The notes: generated from the letters alone by a model not told the origin. Positions 24,105 to 33,759 are shown, numbered from the stretch's first letter. The stretch is DNA of 64,000 nt from Gluconobacter frateurii (GCF_002723955.1 NZ_BEWN01000001.1:1054001-1118000), one strand, 5' to 3'. Program-made: numbers and translations.

Positions 24105-25420
24105 GATTTCCCCCAGGTCGTTCCCGTAGTCGTTTTTCTGCGTCCGGATGTCGGCGGTGTATCTGCCTCGCCACTCAGGTCGTACGCGTCAGGCGGAACA
24201 ACGGAGATCCGTGCTTCTTCGCCATGCCCCGTGTTCGCCCATGTCACAGCGCCGATCAGCATGTCGCCATTGAGGCCATTGTACCAATCCTGAACAGGAA
24301 CCAGCATGTTCGGCCGCCACAGCGCACCGGTGGCATCGAGCACGCCTGGCACCGTATAAACAAACGCCTCGGAATGAGCGCGGGCCGTGCGATACCGCCA
24401 GTCTGCCTGATCCTGAAGCGACCACGGGTCCGCCGCCTGGCGCGCGGGCGTACGCTTGCGTTTCGGTGCCCGCGTGCCGGTCTGATAGGCCGCATTCCCG
24501 GCCGGTGCCGTTGTCCCTTGTCCCTGCGCCACGCTGTCGAGTGTCGGATTGGCGCTGTTCTGCGTCGCAGCGGACGCGCCACTCTGGGTTTTCGCCATGT
24601 GGACAATCGGCCGGAAGCGTTTGACGCCCGGATCAACGCAATGCCCGATCCGGCATGACGCCCCCAGCTCTTTCGCGCGGTGCCCGTTCGTCAGCGTCGT
24701 CTGCCCTGGAACTGAACCCACGTTCAACGCCGATTTAGAGCCCCTTAAAACGCTGTTAAACTGTCCCTTGACGTAGACATCCGAATGCCGTTCCGAGATC
24801 TGTGCCTCCATATGGCTGACATTCCCGCCCGGATAGACCAGCTTGTCCTGAACCCGTGTCGTTCCGGCTTTTGTCAGCAGCAGCTTGCCCAGACCGTCAG
24901 ACGTGACCAGCACGCCACGCTGCCGCGACAGACGCTCAACCGCCCCCAGAACAGTGTCAGTCTGCTCCAGTGCCACCAGCGTAAAGGGGGCGCCGGTTTC
25001 AACCTGACGGGAGACCGTCACGCCATAGGGGCTGGTCAGATGCCCGATGACCGTCTCCAGAGCAATCTGACGATACTCGGCCGGTCCAACCGGATTGGCT
25101 GTGCAGTCCACCAGATCCCCGGTCTTGTCACGTCCGGAAACTGTGACTGACAGATCTCGGTCAGATCCGGAAGAGTTCAGCCCTTTGACAAACCCTTTCA
25201 ACACGACAACGCTGTGGATCTCGATTTCCACTGCGTCGTGCATTTTGACGGTTGGCTGATAGCTGCTGTCTTCCGGGACTTTTTCCGCCAGGGTAAATCG
25301 AAACACGCCCGCCAGATCTGCCAGATCAATGCCCGCCTCGCAGGTTGTCCAGTTATGAATGGCCTTGCCATTAACCCGCACAATCCAGTTCCGGGCATGC
25401 GCCGTGACGGTCTCGCTCAT
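24101..25420 (-). CDS. Mu gp44-like baseplate hub protein (P / gpD family)
   Basis: A 439-aa protein of the late-control D / Mu P family. It forms the central hub under the tail tube. Visible features include the N-terminal VNGKAIHNW, DAVEIEIHSVVVLKGFV, VSGRDKTGDLVDCTA and a C-terminal region ending in TTTGTTWGKS. A central Pro/Lys/Arg-rich linker (APKRKRTPARQ) is present. It overlaps gp43 by 4 bases. Confidence 0.88.
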   Translation of the reverse strand: MSETVTAHARNWIVRVNGKAIHNWTTCEAGIDLADLAGVFRFTLAEKVPEDSSYQPTVKMHDAVEIEIHSVVVLKGFVKGLNSSGSDRDLSVTVSGRDKTGDLVDCTANPVGPAEYRQIALETVIGHLTSPYGVTVSRQVETGAPFTLVALEQTDTVLGAVERLSRQRGVLVTSDGLGKLLLTKAGTTRVQDKLVYPGGNVSHMEAQISERHSDVYVKGQFNSVLRGSKSALNVGSVPGQTTLTNGHRAKELGASCRIGHCVDPGVKRFRPIVHMAKTQSGASAATQNSANPTLDSVAQGQGTTAPAGNAAYQTGTRAPKRKRTPARQAADPWSLQDQADWRYRTARAHSEAFVYTVPGVLDATGALWRPNMLVPVQDWYNGLNGDMLIGAVTWANTGHGEEARISVVPPDAYDLSGEADTPPTSGRRKTTTGTTWGKS

Positions 25421-26820
25421 TGCTCCAGAACCTCCACGGTGCCAGGACCAACAGCGCCCGGATGCGAAATTCCGTTACGTGTCACCAGATCGTCCAGAAC
25501 CGTCTGCACCTGCGAAACGTCGTCACCGGCAATGGCATAGGCCAGCGTCCAGGCAGACATCTGCGCCGGAACGGTGACCGCCACCACACTCGGCAAACGG
25601 CCCACCTGGGCGGAACAGTCAGCAATCAGCGCAATTCTGGCCGCCCGTACCGCCGTCCACAAACCACTCAGCGAAACACCACACCCGGCAGAAGCAGCGC
25701 TTTCCAGATCTGCAATCAGACCATCCAGCCCCGCCAGATAAATATCACGAGCGGCAATCGCATCCGCGCCACTGACAAAATCCAGACCGCCCCAACATGC
25801 CAAAATCTGCGACACCGTGATTGCGCGGACAGCAACCGCCACCCCCTGCACCTGTCCTGGCACACCTGAAACAGCGGCAAGCGTGGTGGCAGACGTCGCA
25901 ATCTGATCGGCCCCAGACAACAACAGCGCCCCGATCGCCGCAGCAGTCACTGTGTCTGATGTATCCCCGACAACTGCCTGCGCCGGTGCCACCACACTCT
26001 CATCCGGATCTGTCACCGCGTTGGCCAGAGCAACAGGAACACCCGCAAACGCGCCCACAACCGCATTGGCGTAATCGGTCGAACTGTTATCCGCAGGTGC
26101 CGAAACACCCGCAGACAGCGTGGCAAGGGGCGTCGTCACCGCTGCCTGGATCGGCTGCGGCGCACTGGCCGTCAGACCGTCCCAGATCCCACTCGCCTCG
26201 GAGATCAAAGAATTGACGCCGCCTGCCAGGGCCAGTGGAATAGCCAATGGGGCCAGCACACCCTGAACCGCCAGTGTGGCCTCATCCACCAGATCGTCAG
26301 CCTTTTCCAAAAGACTGTTCAGCGTGTCCGTAATCTTCGAGAGGAGACCACCCGTGGTGGATTTTGCAGGTTCCCTGATGACCGAGACCGAAAACCGCGC
26401 CAGCCGGATCTGACTGGACGAAAACGAGATCTCGCCCGGCTCCACGATCCGCACCCGCAGACGGCCCCACCACGGGTGAACCAGCGTTTGCGGCCCTTTC
26501 TTCAGGAGAACCTTGCGCATCCGCGTCGCACGGATGACGTAATCGTCCCCCGAAAGGAACCCCGTCAGGTGCAGCGGCGCATCCAGTGCCCCGAAGTCCT
26601 GGAAGAGCTGATCCTCGACCGGCCGTTCCGGAAACAGAAACCGCTGAACCCGACGTCCAGCAGCTTCCCGGCTGTCCAGGCAGTCAAAAACCACACCACC
26701 AAGCGCAGCCGATCCGAGAAGACTGGACAGGGCATTCCCAACCAGAGAACCCACACCGGGGATCTGAGACAGTACGGACGCAGAAGACCCCAGACCGAAC
26801 GTCGAAAGAGAACCACTCAT
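25417..26820 (-). CDS. Mu gp43-like DNA circularisation / tail protein (N)
   Basis: A 467-aa protein of the phage N/DNA-circulation family. The N-terminal domain (FPERPVEDQLFQDFGALDAPLHLTGFLSG...VRATRMRKVL, then LVHPWWG) is characteristic. A long Ala/Val-rich helical region follows. In Mu, N protects the injected DNA and is part of the tail hub region. It lies between the tape measure and P, as in Mu. Confidence 0.85.
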   Translation of the reverse strand: MSGSLSTFGLGSSASVLSQIPGVGSLVGNALSSLLGSAALGGVVFDCLDSREAAGRRVQRFLFPERPVEDQLFQDFGALDAPLHLTGFLSGDDYVIRATRMRKVLLKKGPQTLVHPWWGRLRVRIVEPGEISFSSSQIRLARFSVSVIREPAKSTTGGLLSKITDTLNSLLEKADDLVDEATLAVQGVLAPLAIPLALAGGVNSLISEASGIWDGLTASAPQPIQAAVTTPLATLSAGVSAPADNSSTDYANAVVGAFAGVPVALANAVTDPDESVVAPAQAVVGDTSDTVTAAAIGALLLSGADQIATSATTLAAVSGVPGQVQGVAVAVRAITVSQILACWGGLDFVSGADAIAARDIYLAGLDGLIADLESAASAGCGVSLSGLWTAVRAARIALIADCSAQVGRLPSVVAVTVPAQMSAWTLAYAIAGDDVSQVQTVLDDLVTRNGISHPGAVGPGTVEVLEQ

Positions 26821-26821
26821 C

Positions 26822-28912
26822 TCAGGGCCTGTTCATCATACGGCCGCCCGAAGGCAGCACGGTGGTTTTGACGTGTGGATGGGGCGAAGCGTGGACAGCC
26901 AGTCCAGGCGCATGCGTCACATGCACTTCCAGTGGCTGATGCGCAGGCAGACCATGCCAACCCGGCCCCGTCGTCGGGACTGTTAGGGGACCGCGAATGG
27001 TCGGAGATCCCGGCATCTTCGGGTCCATATGCGTGAAAGCCCCGGAGATCGAGCCACTGACCCGATCTCCCCAACCCGCAACCCAGTGCTCAAATGACGT
27101 GAACCCGGCCTTGATATGATCCCAGTTATGGTAGAGCGCATATCCGAGAAGGGCAGCCGCCCCGACGACGATTCCGATCTCAGCCGTAGCCGCGATCCCG
27201 GCAATCCCGATCCCTTCGAGCGCAACAGTAATGATGCCAGCACCCGCCTTGATCGGACCTGCTACAGCGCCAAGAGCCCCAAGACCTGCGACGGCTGCCA
27301 GCGACCCACCCGCAAGTCCAAGAATGCCCGTGGTCAGGCCAGGCAGATGCTTGTCAGAGCCCTCCATCGCCTCGGTCAGCCCGTGGAAGCCGACCGTCAC
27401 GCCATGCAGGATAGGCGCAAAACCAATCCCCATACGTCGCTCCAGCTGCTCCCAGCTCTCATCAAATGACGTCGTCTGAATTTTCAGCGTTTTGATACCG
27501 GTCTCGAAATCCCGATCAATCACACTCTGGTTTGCCCCAGACGTCCGACGATGGATCTCTTCATACTGATCCATGTGCATCAGGATCGCCTGGACGAACC
27601 CACGGTCCTGCTCATTGTTGAACAGCGTTCCCAAGGCTCTCCGATCCTGTCCTCGATGCGTGATCCGGTCCACCACCCGGAGCACTGCCAGCATCGGATC
27701 TTCACCATGCCGCCGCGCATGGTCTTCCAGCCCAAACAGATCCACCCCGTAGTGTTGAAACCGCTTGGCCGTGTGTGGACTGGTGATGGCCTGAATAAAC
27801 GCACGTGCGTCTGTGGTCGCTTCCCCTTCGGTACCCGTGGATTTCCGCACGACAGCAAGCGCTGCCCCCAAATCGTCCACGCCTGATCGACCGTGCACGC
27901 CCAGAGCACCGGCAGCAGCGGCCACCTGAGGCAGCAAAGGGGCCAGCTTTTCAAACGGAAGGTCAGCCGATTTCCCGGCCAGTGCGACAGAAGCCAGTGC
28001 ACCACCCAACTGCTGGTCACTGATCCCCATGTTTTCCTGAAGGGCGAATGTCGATTTCGCAACCGCGTCTGGAGCCGCGTTATAGGCCGTGGCAATATGA
28101 GCCACCACTGGCATCACAGCATTCAGGCGCGCCTGGCTATATCCCTCACGCGAGAAGAAGCCTGCGCCTTCTGCCAGATCCTCGCCCCGCTGCCCCGTTT
28201 CCCGAGCAAGACGATCCATCTGCGTTGCGAAGGCGGCCGCAAACGCGTCATTCGCCGCACCGTGCAGATCCAGACCAATCCCGATATGCCTGATGGTATT
28301 GTCGTATTCCGCAGCGGCTTTGACTGGCTCGACCAATCCGAACCCGGCCGCAGCCGCGCCAAACGCCTGCCCAACACCGCGTTCCACCGATTCGTGAAAA
28401 TGCCCGGCCGCGTCCATAACGCGCCGCCCATAACGAGACCGGCCTTCCGGTTCTTCCTCTTCTTCAGAAGACCGGCGTCGCCCTCCGCCAATCTGCGGAA
28501 CCTGCTCGACAGCCCGTGTCGTACGTTCAGCTGCGGCCGTCACGGCCTCCAGCCCCGTCACTGCCTCAGAGGTGCCAATACGGGTCCGCGCCAGACTTTC
28601 CTCCAGAACGGTAGCCCCCATGGCCGTCCGTTCCAGCGCCGATCCGGCCTCAGTCGCAGTCGCGGCCGTGACCCCGAGCCCTTCGCCCAGAATATCAGCC
28701 GAACCCGTTGCCCGGCTCATCGCTTCAGAGAGAACGTCCGTCTGCTCCGCACAACGCGGAACGGGCTCCCAGACGCTGTCAAACGCGCTGTTCTGCCCCA
28801 GACGATCCAGGCTGGACGTCAAACGCCCAACCATTTGTTCGATCCGCTCGACCGGCCCTGACAGCTTGTCGAGCAGTGTCAGTTCGAACTGTGCTGTCAA
28901 AGTGCCGGACAT
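26822..28912 (-). CDS. Tail tape measure protein (Mu gp42-like)
   Basis: A 696-aa protein starting with FELTLLDKLSGPVERIEQMVGRL, the usual N-terminus of Mu-like tape measures. It has a helical first part, a central domain of the TP901-type minor tail protein (SFDESWEQLERRMGIGFAPI), and hydrophobic segments around residues 520-590 that may enter the host inner membrane. Tail length should scale with it. The ATG overlaps the stop of the frameshifted chaperone extension (TAATG). Confidence 0.88.
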   Translation of the reverse strand: MSGTLTAQFELTLLDKLSGPVERIEQMVGRLTSSLDRLGQNSAFDSVWEPVPRCAEQTDVLSEAMSRATGSADILGEGLGVTAATATEAGSALERTAMGATVLEESLARTRIGTSEAVTGLEAVTAAAERTTRAVEQVPQIGGGRRRSSEEEEEPEGRSRYGRRVMDAAGHFHESVERGVGQAFGAAAAGFGLVEPVKAAAEYDNTIRHIGIGLDLHGAANDAFAAAFATQMDRLARETGQRGEDLAEGAGFFSREGYSQARLNAVMPVVAHIATAYNAAPDAVAKSTFALQENMGISDQQLGGALASVALAGKSADLPFEKLAPLLPQVAAAAGALGVHGRSGVDDLGAALAVVRKSTGTEGEATTDARAFIQAITSPHTAKRFQHYGVDLFGLEDHARRHGEDPMLAVLRVVDRITHRGQDRRALGTLFNNEQDRGFVQAILMHMDQYEEIHRRTSGANQSVIDRDFETGIKTLKIQTTSFDESWEQLERRMGIGFAPILHGVTVGFHGLTEAMEGSDKHLPGLTTGILGLAGGSLAAVAGLGALGAVAGPIKAGAGIITVALEGIGIAGIAATAEIGIVVGAAALLGYALYHNWDHIKAGFTSFEHWVAGWGDRVSGSISGAFTHMDPKMPGSPTIRGPLTVPTTGPGWHGLPAHQPLEVHVTHAPGLAVHASPHPHVKTTVLPSGGRMMNRP

Positions 28913-29082
28913 TATTCCCCGCTCGTCTCTCTGCGGACCTGGTCCGCATATTCAGAACAGGACCCGGCCCAGAACCGCAGTTCCCCAGACGTCAACGCCC
29001 GGAGATCCTGCCGTCCAAAATTCAGGTTATGAGCAACCGCCGCTAGGAGGACGTTCCAACCTTCGGGCCATCGTCCGTAAAA
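28912..29082 (-). CDS. -1 frame extension of the tail assembly chaperone (gp41')
   Basis: Between the gp41 stop and the tape-measure start, the -1 frame is open and encodes VLLAAVAHNLNFGRQ, then LTSGELRFWAGSCSEYADQV. It ends in TAA, which overlaps the tape-measure ATG. It has no start codon of its own with a ribosome site, so it would be made by -1 frameshifting near the end of gp41, for instance at the GTTTTTA stretch (29078-29084). Tail chaperone pairs made by frameshift are known in many tailed phages. The exact slip site is not certain. Confidence 0.65.
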   Translation of the reverse strand, partial: FYGRWPEGWNVLLAAVAHNLNFGRQDLRALTSGELRFWAGSCSEYADQVRRETSGE

Positions 29083-29435
29083 ACGTTGATCACGCCTGTG
29101 GCACGGATGTAGTCGCGGGCAGACAGCTTGCGCAGCACCTTCTCACCGGCCGGTCCTGAATGACCGGTGGATGCACCCAGCAGGAACAACGTGCGAGATC
29201 CCGCCTTCGGCAGATTGGAGCTGTCGATGATGTCTCCGGCATCCAGCTCACGGAACACCAGTTCGGACACCGTAACCGTGTTTTCGCCCTCGGAAGTCGA
29301 TCCCTTCAAACTAACCACACGCGTCAGCGGCATCAGAACAGTGCCGTCATCCTGCCAGGTGCAGCCATTCGGCAATTTCGGCAGAACAGGATCAGCCGCT
29401 ACGGAAAGGGCAGTTTTGACAGCCAGCTTGCTCAT
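29043..29435 (-). CDS. Tail assembly chaperone (Mu gp41-like)
   Basis: A 130-aa protein between tail tube and tape measure, with the pattern DGTVLMPLTRVVSLKG and VTVSELVFRELDAGD found in tail assembly chaperones of Mu-like phages. It should coat the tape measure during tail building. Its 3' end lies in the region where a -1 shift would add the extension at 28912-29082. Confidence 0.8.
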   Translation of the reverse strand: MSKLAVKTALSVAADPVLPKLPNGCTWQDDGTVLMPLTRVVSLKGSTSEGENTVTVSELVFRELDAGDIIDSSNLPKAGSRTLFLLGASTGHSGPAGEKVLRKLSARDYIRATGVINVFTDDGPKVGTSS

Positions 29436-29788
29436 GTCAGTTCCTGATAGGTGTTGAAGGTCCAGTTGATCTGGGCCTGTCCGTTGTCCTGGGCGTCCGG
29501 AAACGTCTTCACGTACGCATCCGAAATCGTCCAGGTCTGGCCAGTATCGGCCTGAAGCTGAAGCTCCCCTTCACCGAGGGAAGGATCAAACTCGGTCAGA
29601 GACACATCCGGCGTGATCAGGACCGTCGCCTGAACCATGCCCGGATTGTACTGCTGACTGCGCAGGGTCCGCCGTCCGGCATTGACGTCATTGTTCTGCT
29701 GTCCGGGCAGCCGAAAACGGATGCCTTTCTGGACGTCATAGGTTTTCCCACGCCAGACGAGCGCGATTGTTCCAATAGTCTGCGTCAC
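29432..29788 (-). CDS. Tail tube protein (Mu gp40 / M)
   Basis: A 118-aa protein of the Mu tube family: IGTIALVWRGKTYDVQKG at the start, then GRRTLRSQQYNPGMVQATV. It polymerises into the inner tube. It has a GTG start just after the sheath stop and a 4-base overlap with gp41. Confidence 0.88.
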   Translation of the reverse strand: MTQTIGTIALVWRGKTYDVQKGIRFRLPGQQNNDVNAGRRTLRSQQYNPGMVQATVLITPDVSLTEFDPSLGEGELQLQADTGQTWTISDAYVKTFPDAQDNGQAQINWTFNTYQELT

Positions 29789-29792
29789 GGCG

Positions 29793-31292
29793 TTACACCT
29801 GCATCTGGAGTTGGTTTGCCAGCACGATCAGGCTGCCCATGGGCTTGATCGGTAGCGTCGAATTGACCCGGTTCCGGTCGCTCGTGTCTCGCTTGAAAAC
29901 AGCTGTCGGACCGAGCGTCGCCACGTCATCAATCCAACCCTGCAACTCGTAGAGTTTGCACTGCGCCACCCACGATGCCTGAAGCGTTCGGCACGTCACG
30001 ACGCCAGGCGTATTCGCCAGCGGAGAACTGTCGTCAGCCAGTTTGGCGTTGTAGTAATTCGCCGTGACGTACGTGTTCCACTCATAGCGGACGCGTGCTC
30101 CGATCGCTGGGATCATCACATCCCATACGCCTGAGGCCAGTCCGGTCGTGGGATCAGTCTGGCGTGTGGTGACAACACGTTCGAAATTGACTGTTCCGTC
30201 ACGATTGAGCGTGAGCGTCGTGCAGCCTGCTGTCAGAAGCACGTTGCGCTGCGTCGAGCTGAATTGCGATGACGCGGGCGGCCCTAGCCCTGACAGTCCG
30301 TTCAGAGCGATACCCCGCAACTGTCGGGACGGATCGCTGTTCAGAGACTGGCTACCCTGTGCCGCACAGACTGCGGCCAGTACCCAGGGGGACCAATACG
30401 GACCCTGCGCACCGATCAGGACAAGCTCTTCCGCCGTGGAGAACTGAGCTGCCAGTGCCTGGATCTGGGCCTGCGTGCCCGTGTAGGCCGCCCAGACACG
30501 CGCGTCTTTTGCAACCATCGCGTTGTTGCGACGGCGCGCCTCAAGAACAGCCGCAGAAATATTGGCAGCATCATGTCCCGTCAGAACAATGTCCGAATAC
30601 CAGGTCTCACCCAGTGCCTGGAGCGCTGGCGTAATATCCGGAAGCCCGGCACCGTTCTGCATCGGACTGGTCGCGATCGTCAGGCCGGGCACCTGATCTG
30701 CCGTTCTCGTCGTCGTGCGGATTTCACAGTTGCCGCCGCTGGCGTCGCCTGTTTCTCCGGCCGTCAGCGTGACGACTGCACCTGACACCGTCGCCGTCAG
30801 TCCGCACGCAATTTTCAGGACAGTCCCGTTAGCACCGGAGGCCTGCGTATTCAGAGACGCCAGCAGTGCAGCGGCGGCGGCCGTAGCCGACGCACCGGAC
30901 GCCACAGCAAAAGTGAAGCGGTTCCCGCCAATCATGACTGCGCCGGTTCCAGCAGAGGTTGCCGTCCCGGAGAAGGTGATAGAGCCGACGGCCGCAACGC
31001 CTCCGGTCGCAGGAGCAACACCCACCGCGTCCAGAACAATATCCGAACGCTCTGTGCTGAATGCGTTGATCGCCTGTGTCAGAACAGTGCCAACACCAAA
31101 CAGACCCGCCGCAGTGCCGGATGTGACGTTACGATAGACCGTATTGACCGAAGCGGAACCGCCGCTCACCTGCCCAACGATCACGACCCGCAACGGCATT
31201 CCAGCCAATGTATCCTGGGACGGCACATCCTTTATTTCGGTGTAGGAGCCGGGAACGGCCCATTCACCAGGGATCTGCACAAAATCAACCAT
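29793..31292 (-). CDS. Contractile tail sheath protein (Mu gp39 / L)
   Basis: A 499-aa sheath protein starting VDFVQIPGEWAVPGSYTEI, as in Mu L, with LPLRVVIVGQ-type early strands, the conserved EEL VLIGAQGPYWSPW region and a C-terminal RNRVNSTLPIKPMGSL(I). The ATG at 31292 with GGGGGCAAGAG upstream is chosen over an upstream in-frame start. It builds the contracting outer tail tube. Confidence 0.92.
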   Translation of the reverse strand: MVDFVQIPGEWAVPGSYTEIKDVPSQDTLAGMPLRVVIVGQVSGGSASVNTVYRNVTSGTAAGLFGVGTVLTQAINAFSTERSDIVLDAVGVAPATGGVAAVGSITFSGTATSAGTGAVMIGGNRFTFAVASGASATAAAAALLASLNTQASGANGTVLKIACGLTATVSGAVVTLTAGETGDASGGNCEIRTTTRTADQVPGLTIATSPMQNGAGLPDITPALQALGETWYSDIVLTGHDAANISAAVLEARRRNNAMVAKDARVWAAYTGTQAQIQALAAQFSTAEELVLIGAQGPYWSPWVLAAVCAAQGSQSLNSDPSRQLRGIALNGLSGLGPPASSQFSSTQRNVLLTAGCTTLTLNRDGTVNFERVVTTRQTDPTTGLASGVWDVMIPAIGARVRYEWNTYVTANYYNAKLADDSSPLANTPGVVTCRTLQASWVAQCKLYELQGWIDDVATLGPTAVFKRDTSDRNRVNSTLPIKPMGSLIVLANQLQMQV

Positions 31293-31503
31293 TGCTCTTG
31301 CCCCCTTCAGGCGTAGCCGGAGCGGCCGGTGCCCCCAGACTGACAGGCTTGTCGCTCTGATCGGCCTGCTCCACGTCACCGTCCCGCAGCGCACGCGCCC
31401 AGTACGGATCAGCCGGATTGATCAGAAATTTCTCAGGAACCGCCTGTCCGGCCGGAGACAGCACAAGCCGCCCCGCCGCAGGACGAACCAGAACTGTCGT
31501 CAC
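31285..31503 (-). CDS. Mu gp38-like protein (DUF2635)
   Basis: A 72-aa protein: VLVRPAAGRLVLSPAGQAVPE then PYWARALRDGDVEQ fits the DUF2635 family found directly before the sheath gene in Mu-like phages. It has a GTG start that overlaps the gp37 stop (GTGA). Function is unknown. Confidence 0.8.
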   Translation of the reverse strand: MTTVLVRPAAGRLVLSPAGQAVPEKFLINPADPYWARALRDGDVEQADQSDKPVSLGAPAAPATPEGGKSNG

Positions 31504-32078
31504 GGTGTTTCTCCCGTGCTGTCCACGTACGTCTGGGACAGCGTTTTGAGTGTATCGAGCTGCGCCAGGTACTCTGGCGTATCAAAGGAAAGGCCGGGGA
31601 TCGTGACCTGCAACTGGACGGACGCCACATTGTCCTCCAGCCATTCCTGCTCGCCGGTTGTCGTCAGCTGACGAACCTCGCAGGTGCCAAGTCCTTTGAC
31701 CTTCATGCCATGCAGCCCCAGAGCCGCCACGGCACTCAAGCCAAGAATGCCCGGCAGTGTCCCGTCTCCGAAATATGCCTCCAGACCAGGCTGCTGACGG
31801 GTCAAAAGCACCAGATAGAATTGCGCATCCCCTCGGAAATTGGCCCCGACCCGCTGCGCTGGCGGGCACCCCATAAAGCCCAGTCCCACCATCGGCATGC
31901 GCCGTGTCAGTTCTTTCCAGTCCGCAAGCGTCGCCCGTGGTGGAATAACCGCGTGCTCGTAAACCGCCGGATCAAACAGCTCTTCAAGGCGCTTTCGGAT
32001 CGTCCCAAAAGCGACCGCAAGCGAACCCCCGGCAATCAGCATGTCTGGATACTGGTTGTCAGAAAATACCCGGTTCAC
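31500..32078 (-). CDS. Mu gp37-like tail completion protein (DUF1834)
   Basis: A 192-aa protein with the gp37 pattern (IRKRLEELFDPAVYEHAVIPP near the N-terminus). It is thought to act in tail completion. Two adjacent GTG codons (32081, 32078) are possible starts; 32078 gives the GTGA overlap seen across this operon and an 8-base spacing from GGAGGG. Confidence 0.82.
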   Translation of the reverse strand: MNRVFSDNQYPDMLIAGGSLAVAFGTIRKRLEELFDPAVYEHAVIPPRATLADWKELTRRMPMVGLGFMGCPPAQRVGANFRGDAQFYLVLLTRQQPGLEAYFGDGTLPGILGLSAVAALGLHGMKVKGLGTCEVRQLTTTGEQEWLEDNVASVQLQVTIPGLSFDTPEYLAQLDTLKTLSQTYVDSTGETP

Positions 32079-32497
32079 CACAGACGCCCTCCAGACTGCA
32101 TAGCCTGCCGTCTACTGATCCGGGACCAGGACTTGCTTTCATTGGCAGGTGTCTGTCCGTCCAACGTCACTGTCCCGCGCGAAATATGCGTGAGCCATTC
32201 CACAGCATCCTTGCGGTCCAGACGCATCTGTTCCGTTGGCTGGGAGGCTCCCGTCTGGGCCAGCGCATAGCGTGCGATCCGGCAGCAGGCATCCGCAATG
32301 CTATTCGGCGGCGTTGCAAGCGGTGTTGCAAAACGCCGGTTCAGATAGCTGTCGATCAATGATGACGCATTCGTCAGTGCCAAGGTCACCTTGGCCTGAT
32401 CAATACCGTTTTTCGGCATCCCTTCAGGCGTGGTGTTCGCGATCAGCTCGCGTTCACCAAACCGGTCGATCATGTCACTGACGGATGCGTACGGCAT
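32075..32497 (-). CDS. Mu gp36-like protein (DUF1320)
   Basis: A 140-aa protein: YASVSDMIDRFGERELIANT, then LIDSYLNRRFATPLATPP, the DUF1320 signature of Mu gp36, a head-tail connector type protein. The ATG at 32497 overlaps the gp35 stop (TGATG). Confidence 0.88.
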   Translation of the reverse strand: MPYASVSDMIDRFGERELIANTTPEGMPKNGIDQAKVTLALTNASSLIDSYLNRRFATPLATPPNSIADACCRIARYALAQTGASQPTEQMRLDRKDAVEWLTHISRGTVTLDGQTPANESKSWSRISRRQAMQSGGRLW

Positions 32498-32808
32498 CAA
32501 AGGACCTCGATCACTTCCAGAAGAGGCTCTTTCGTCAGGGCATCCATCTCATCAGTGGAAAAATGCCCATCGGCATAGACCGCGACGGGAGGATGAACGA
32601 CACCAGCACGGCGCAGCCCTGGCTGACGTGAGACAATGATGATCTGTCCCGAAACAGGCTCCAGATCGGACGTCCGCATGGACAGGAACTCTACACGCGG
32701 CGTTGGGGGCAGCAGTTCTTGTTCCGGCAGATCCTCCGGCCTCGGTGGCAGCACTTCATCAGGCAGATCAGTCGACTTCGCAGCCGGTGTGCTCTTTTTC
32801 GCAGTCAT
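32497..32808 (-). CDS. Mu gp35-like protein
   Basis: A 103-aa protein with a Lys/Pro-rich N-terminal half and a C-terminal segment (GHFSTDEMDALTKEPLLEVIEV) that recalls the HI1506/FluMu-type small protein located after the major capsid gene. It is probably a virion-associated or head-completion protein. Confidence 0.75.
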   Translation of the reverse strand: MTAKKSTPAAKSTDLPDEVLPPRPEDLPEQELLPPTPRVEFLSMRTSDLEPVSGQIIIVSRQPGLRRAGVVHPPVAVYADGHFSTDEMDALTKEPLLEVIEVL

Positions 32809-32820
32809 GCGTCTTTCCCC

Positions 32821-33756
32821 TTACAGATGCGAACAGACAACCGGCTTGGCGGTGCCCTTCCAGGGGTTGGACCCGCTGACCCACGTCTTGCCATCCGGAG
32901 CCAGAACAGGAACCTGGTCGGACGTCATCAGTCCGTTGGCCTGCCCCTCAAGGGCAGAAGGCACCATGAGAATGTTCGGCTTGATGCCATATGGAGTGCC
33001 ATCGACACGACGTTGGCCCGCCATGGCCGCACGGGCTGCCCCGTAGGTGTCGCTGTTCAGCGGACGGGTAGAAGCGTAAGCCAGCTGCCACAGTCCAAAG
33101 CCAGCGTTGCAGCGGCCGTCCGTTCCCCACAGGAACTGCTTGTTGCGGAACACATTGTCATCATCCAGCGCCGTCTTGGACGTGATGCTGAAGTCACGAC
33201 GATTCTGGAAAATCATCGGCTGCAACGGCTGGTTCGTATCAAACAGGAACCACATTGGTCCTGCCGTCTCAGTGCCCTGCGGGGTGCTGATATTGGCGTA
33301 ACTGATCGTGTCGCCGTTCGCATCGGACGTCTCGTGATCCGTGTCGAAGAAGTTCTGGCCATCCCAGCACTTCGTCGTCGTGCCCTTCTTCAGAAGGCCG
33401 AAAACGAGTAGATCCGGAAAGTCACCGGCATTCTTTCCCAGCTGCTGCACGCCGATATTGAAGATGCCGAACTGGTCATCGTCGATATCGTCGCGATCAA
33501 TGCCGATCGTGCCTTCAAACGTCTTGTTCTCGATGGAAAATCCACCAGTCTTCATGCTGTGGATGACGCGATCGCCCAGCCACTCCCGAAGACCCGGAAT
33601 TTCATCCAGCTTAGGGTAGAAGTTCGCACGCGAGGTGGACGGGATAACCATCGAAATCGTCTTGAACATCGACGGCGCGGTCTGGAGAAACTGGTTGAAC
33701 TGGGTGCGAACACCCACGTCCAGAGTCCGCATGAAAGGACCAGAAATTTCTGCCAT
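32821..33756 (-). CDS. Major capsid protein (Mu gpT)
   Basis: A 311-aa protein of the Mu gpT major head family: FNQFLQTAPSMFKTISMVIPSTSRANFYPKLDEIP, then IENKTFEGTIGIDRDDIDDDQFGIF and LGKNAGDFPDLL. It forms the icosahedral head with an HK97-type fold. Confidence 0.93.
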   Translation of the reverse strand: MAEISGPFMRTLDVGVRTQFNQFLQTAPSMFKTISMVIPSTSRANFYPKLDEIPGLREWLGDRVIHSMKTGGFSIENKTFEGTIGIDRDDIDDDQFGIFNIGVQQLGKNAGDFPDLLVFGLLKKGTTTKCWDGQNFFDTDHETSDANGDTISYANISTPQGTETAGPMWFLFDTNQPLQPMIFQNRRDFSITSKTALDDDNVFRNKQFLWGTDGRCNAGFGLWQLAYASTRPLNSDTYGAARAAMAGQRRVDGTPYGIKPNILMVPSALEGQANGLMTSDQVPVLAPDGKTWVSGSNPWKGTAKPVVCSHL

Positions 33757-33759
33757 GGA

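Noticed and set aside
27893-28861. Long + strand frame (322 aa) opposite the tape measure gene
   Set aside because: Arg/Pro-rich shadow of the tape-measure frame; no known domain and wrong strand for the late operon.
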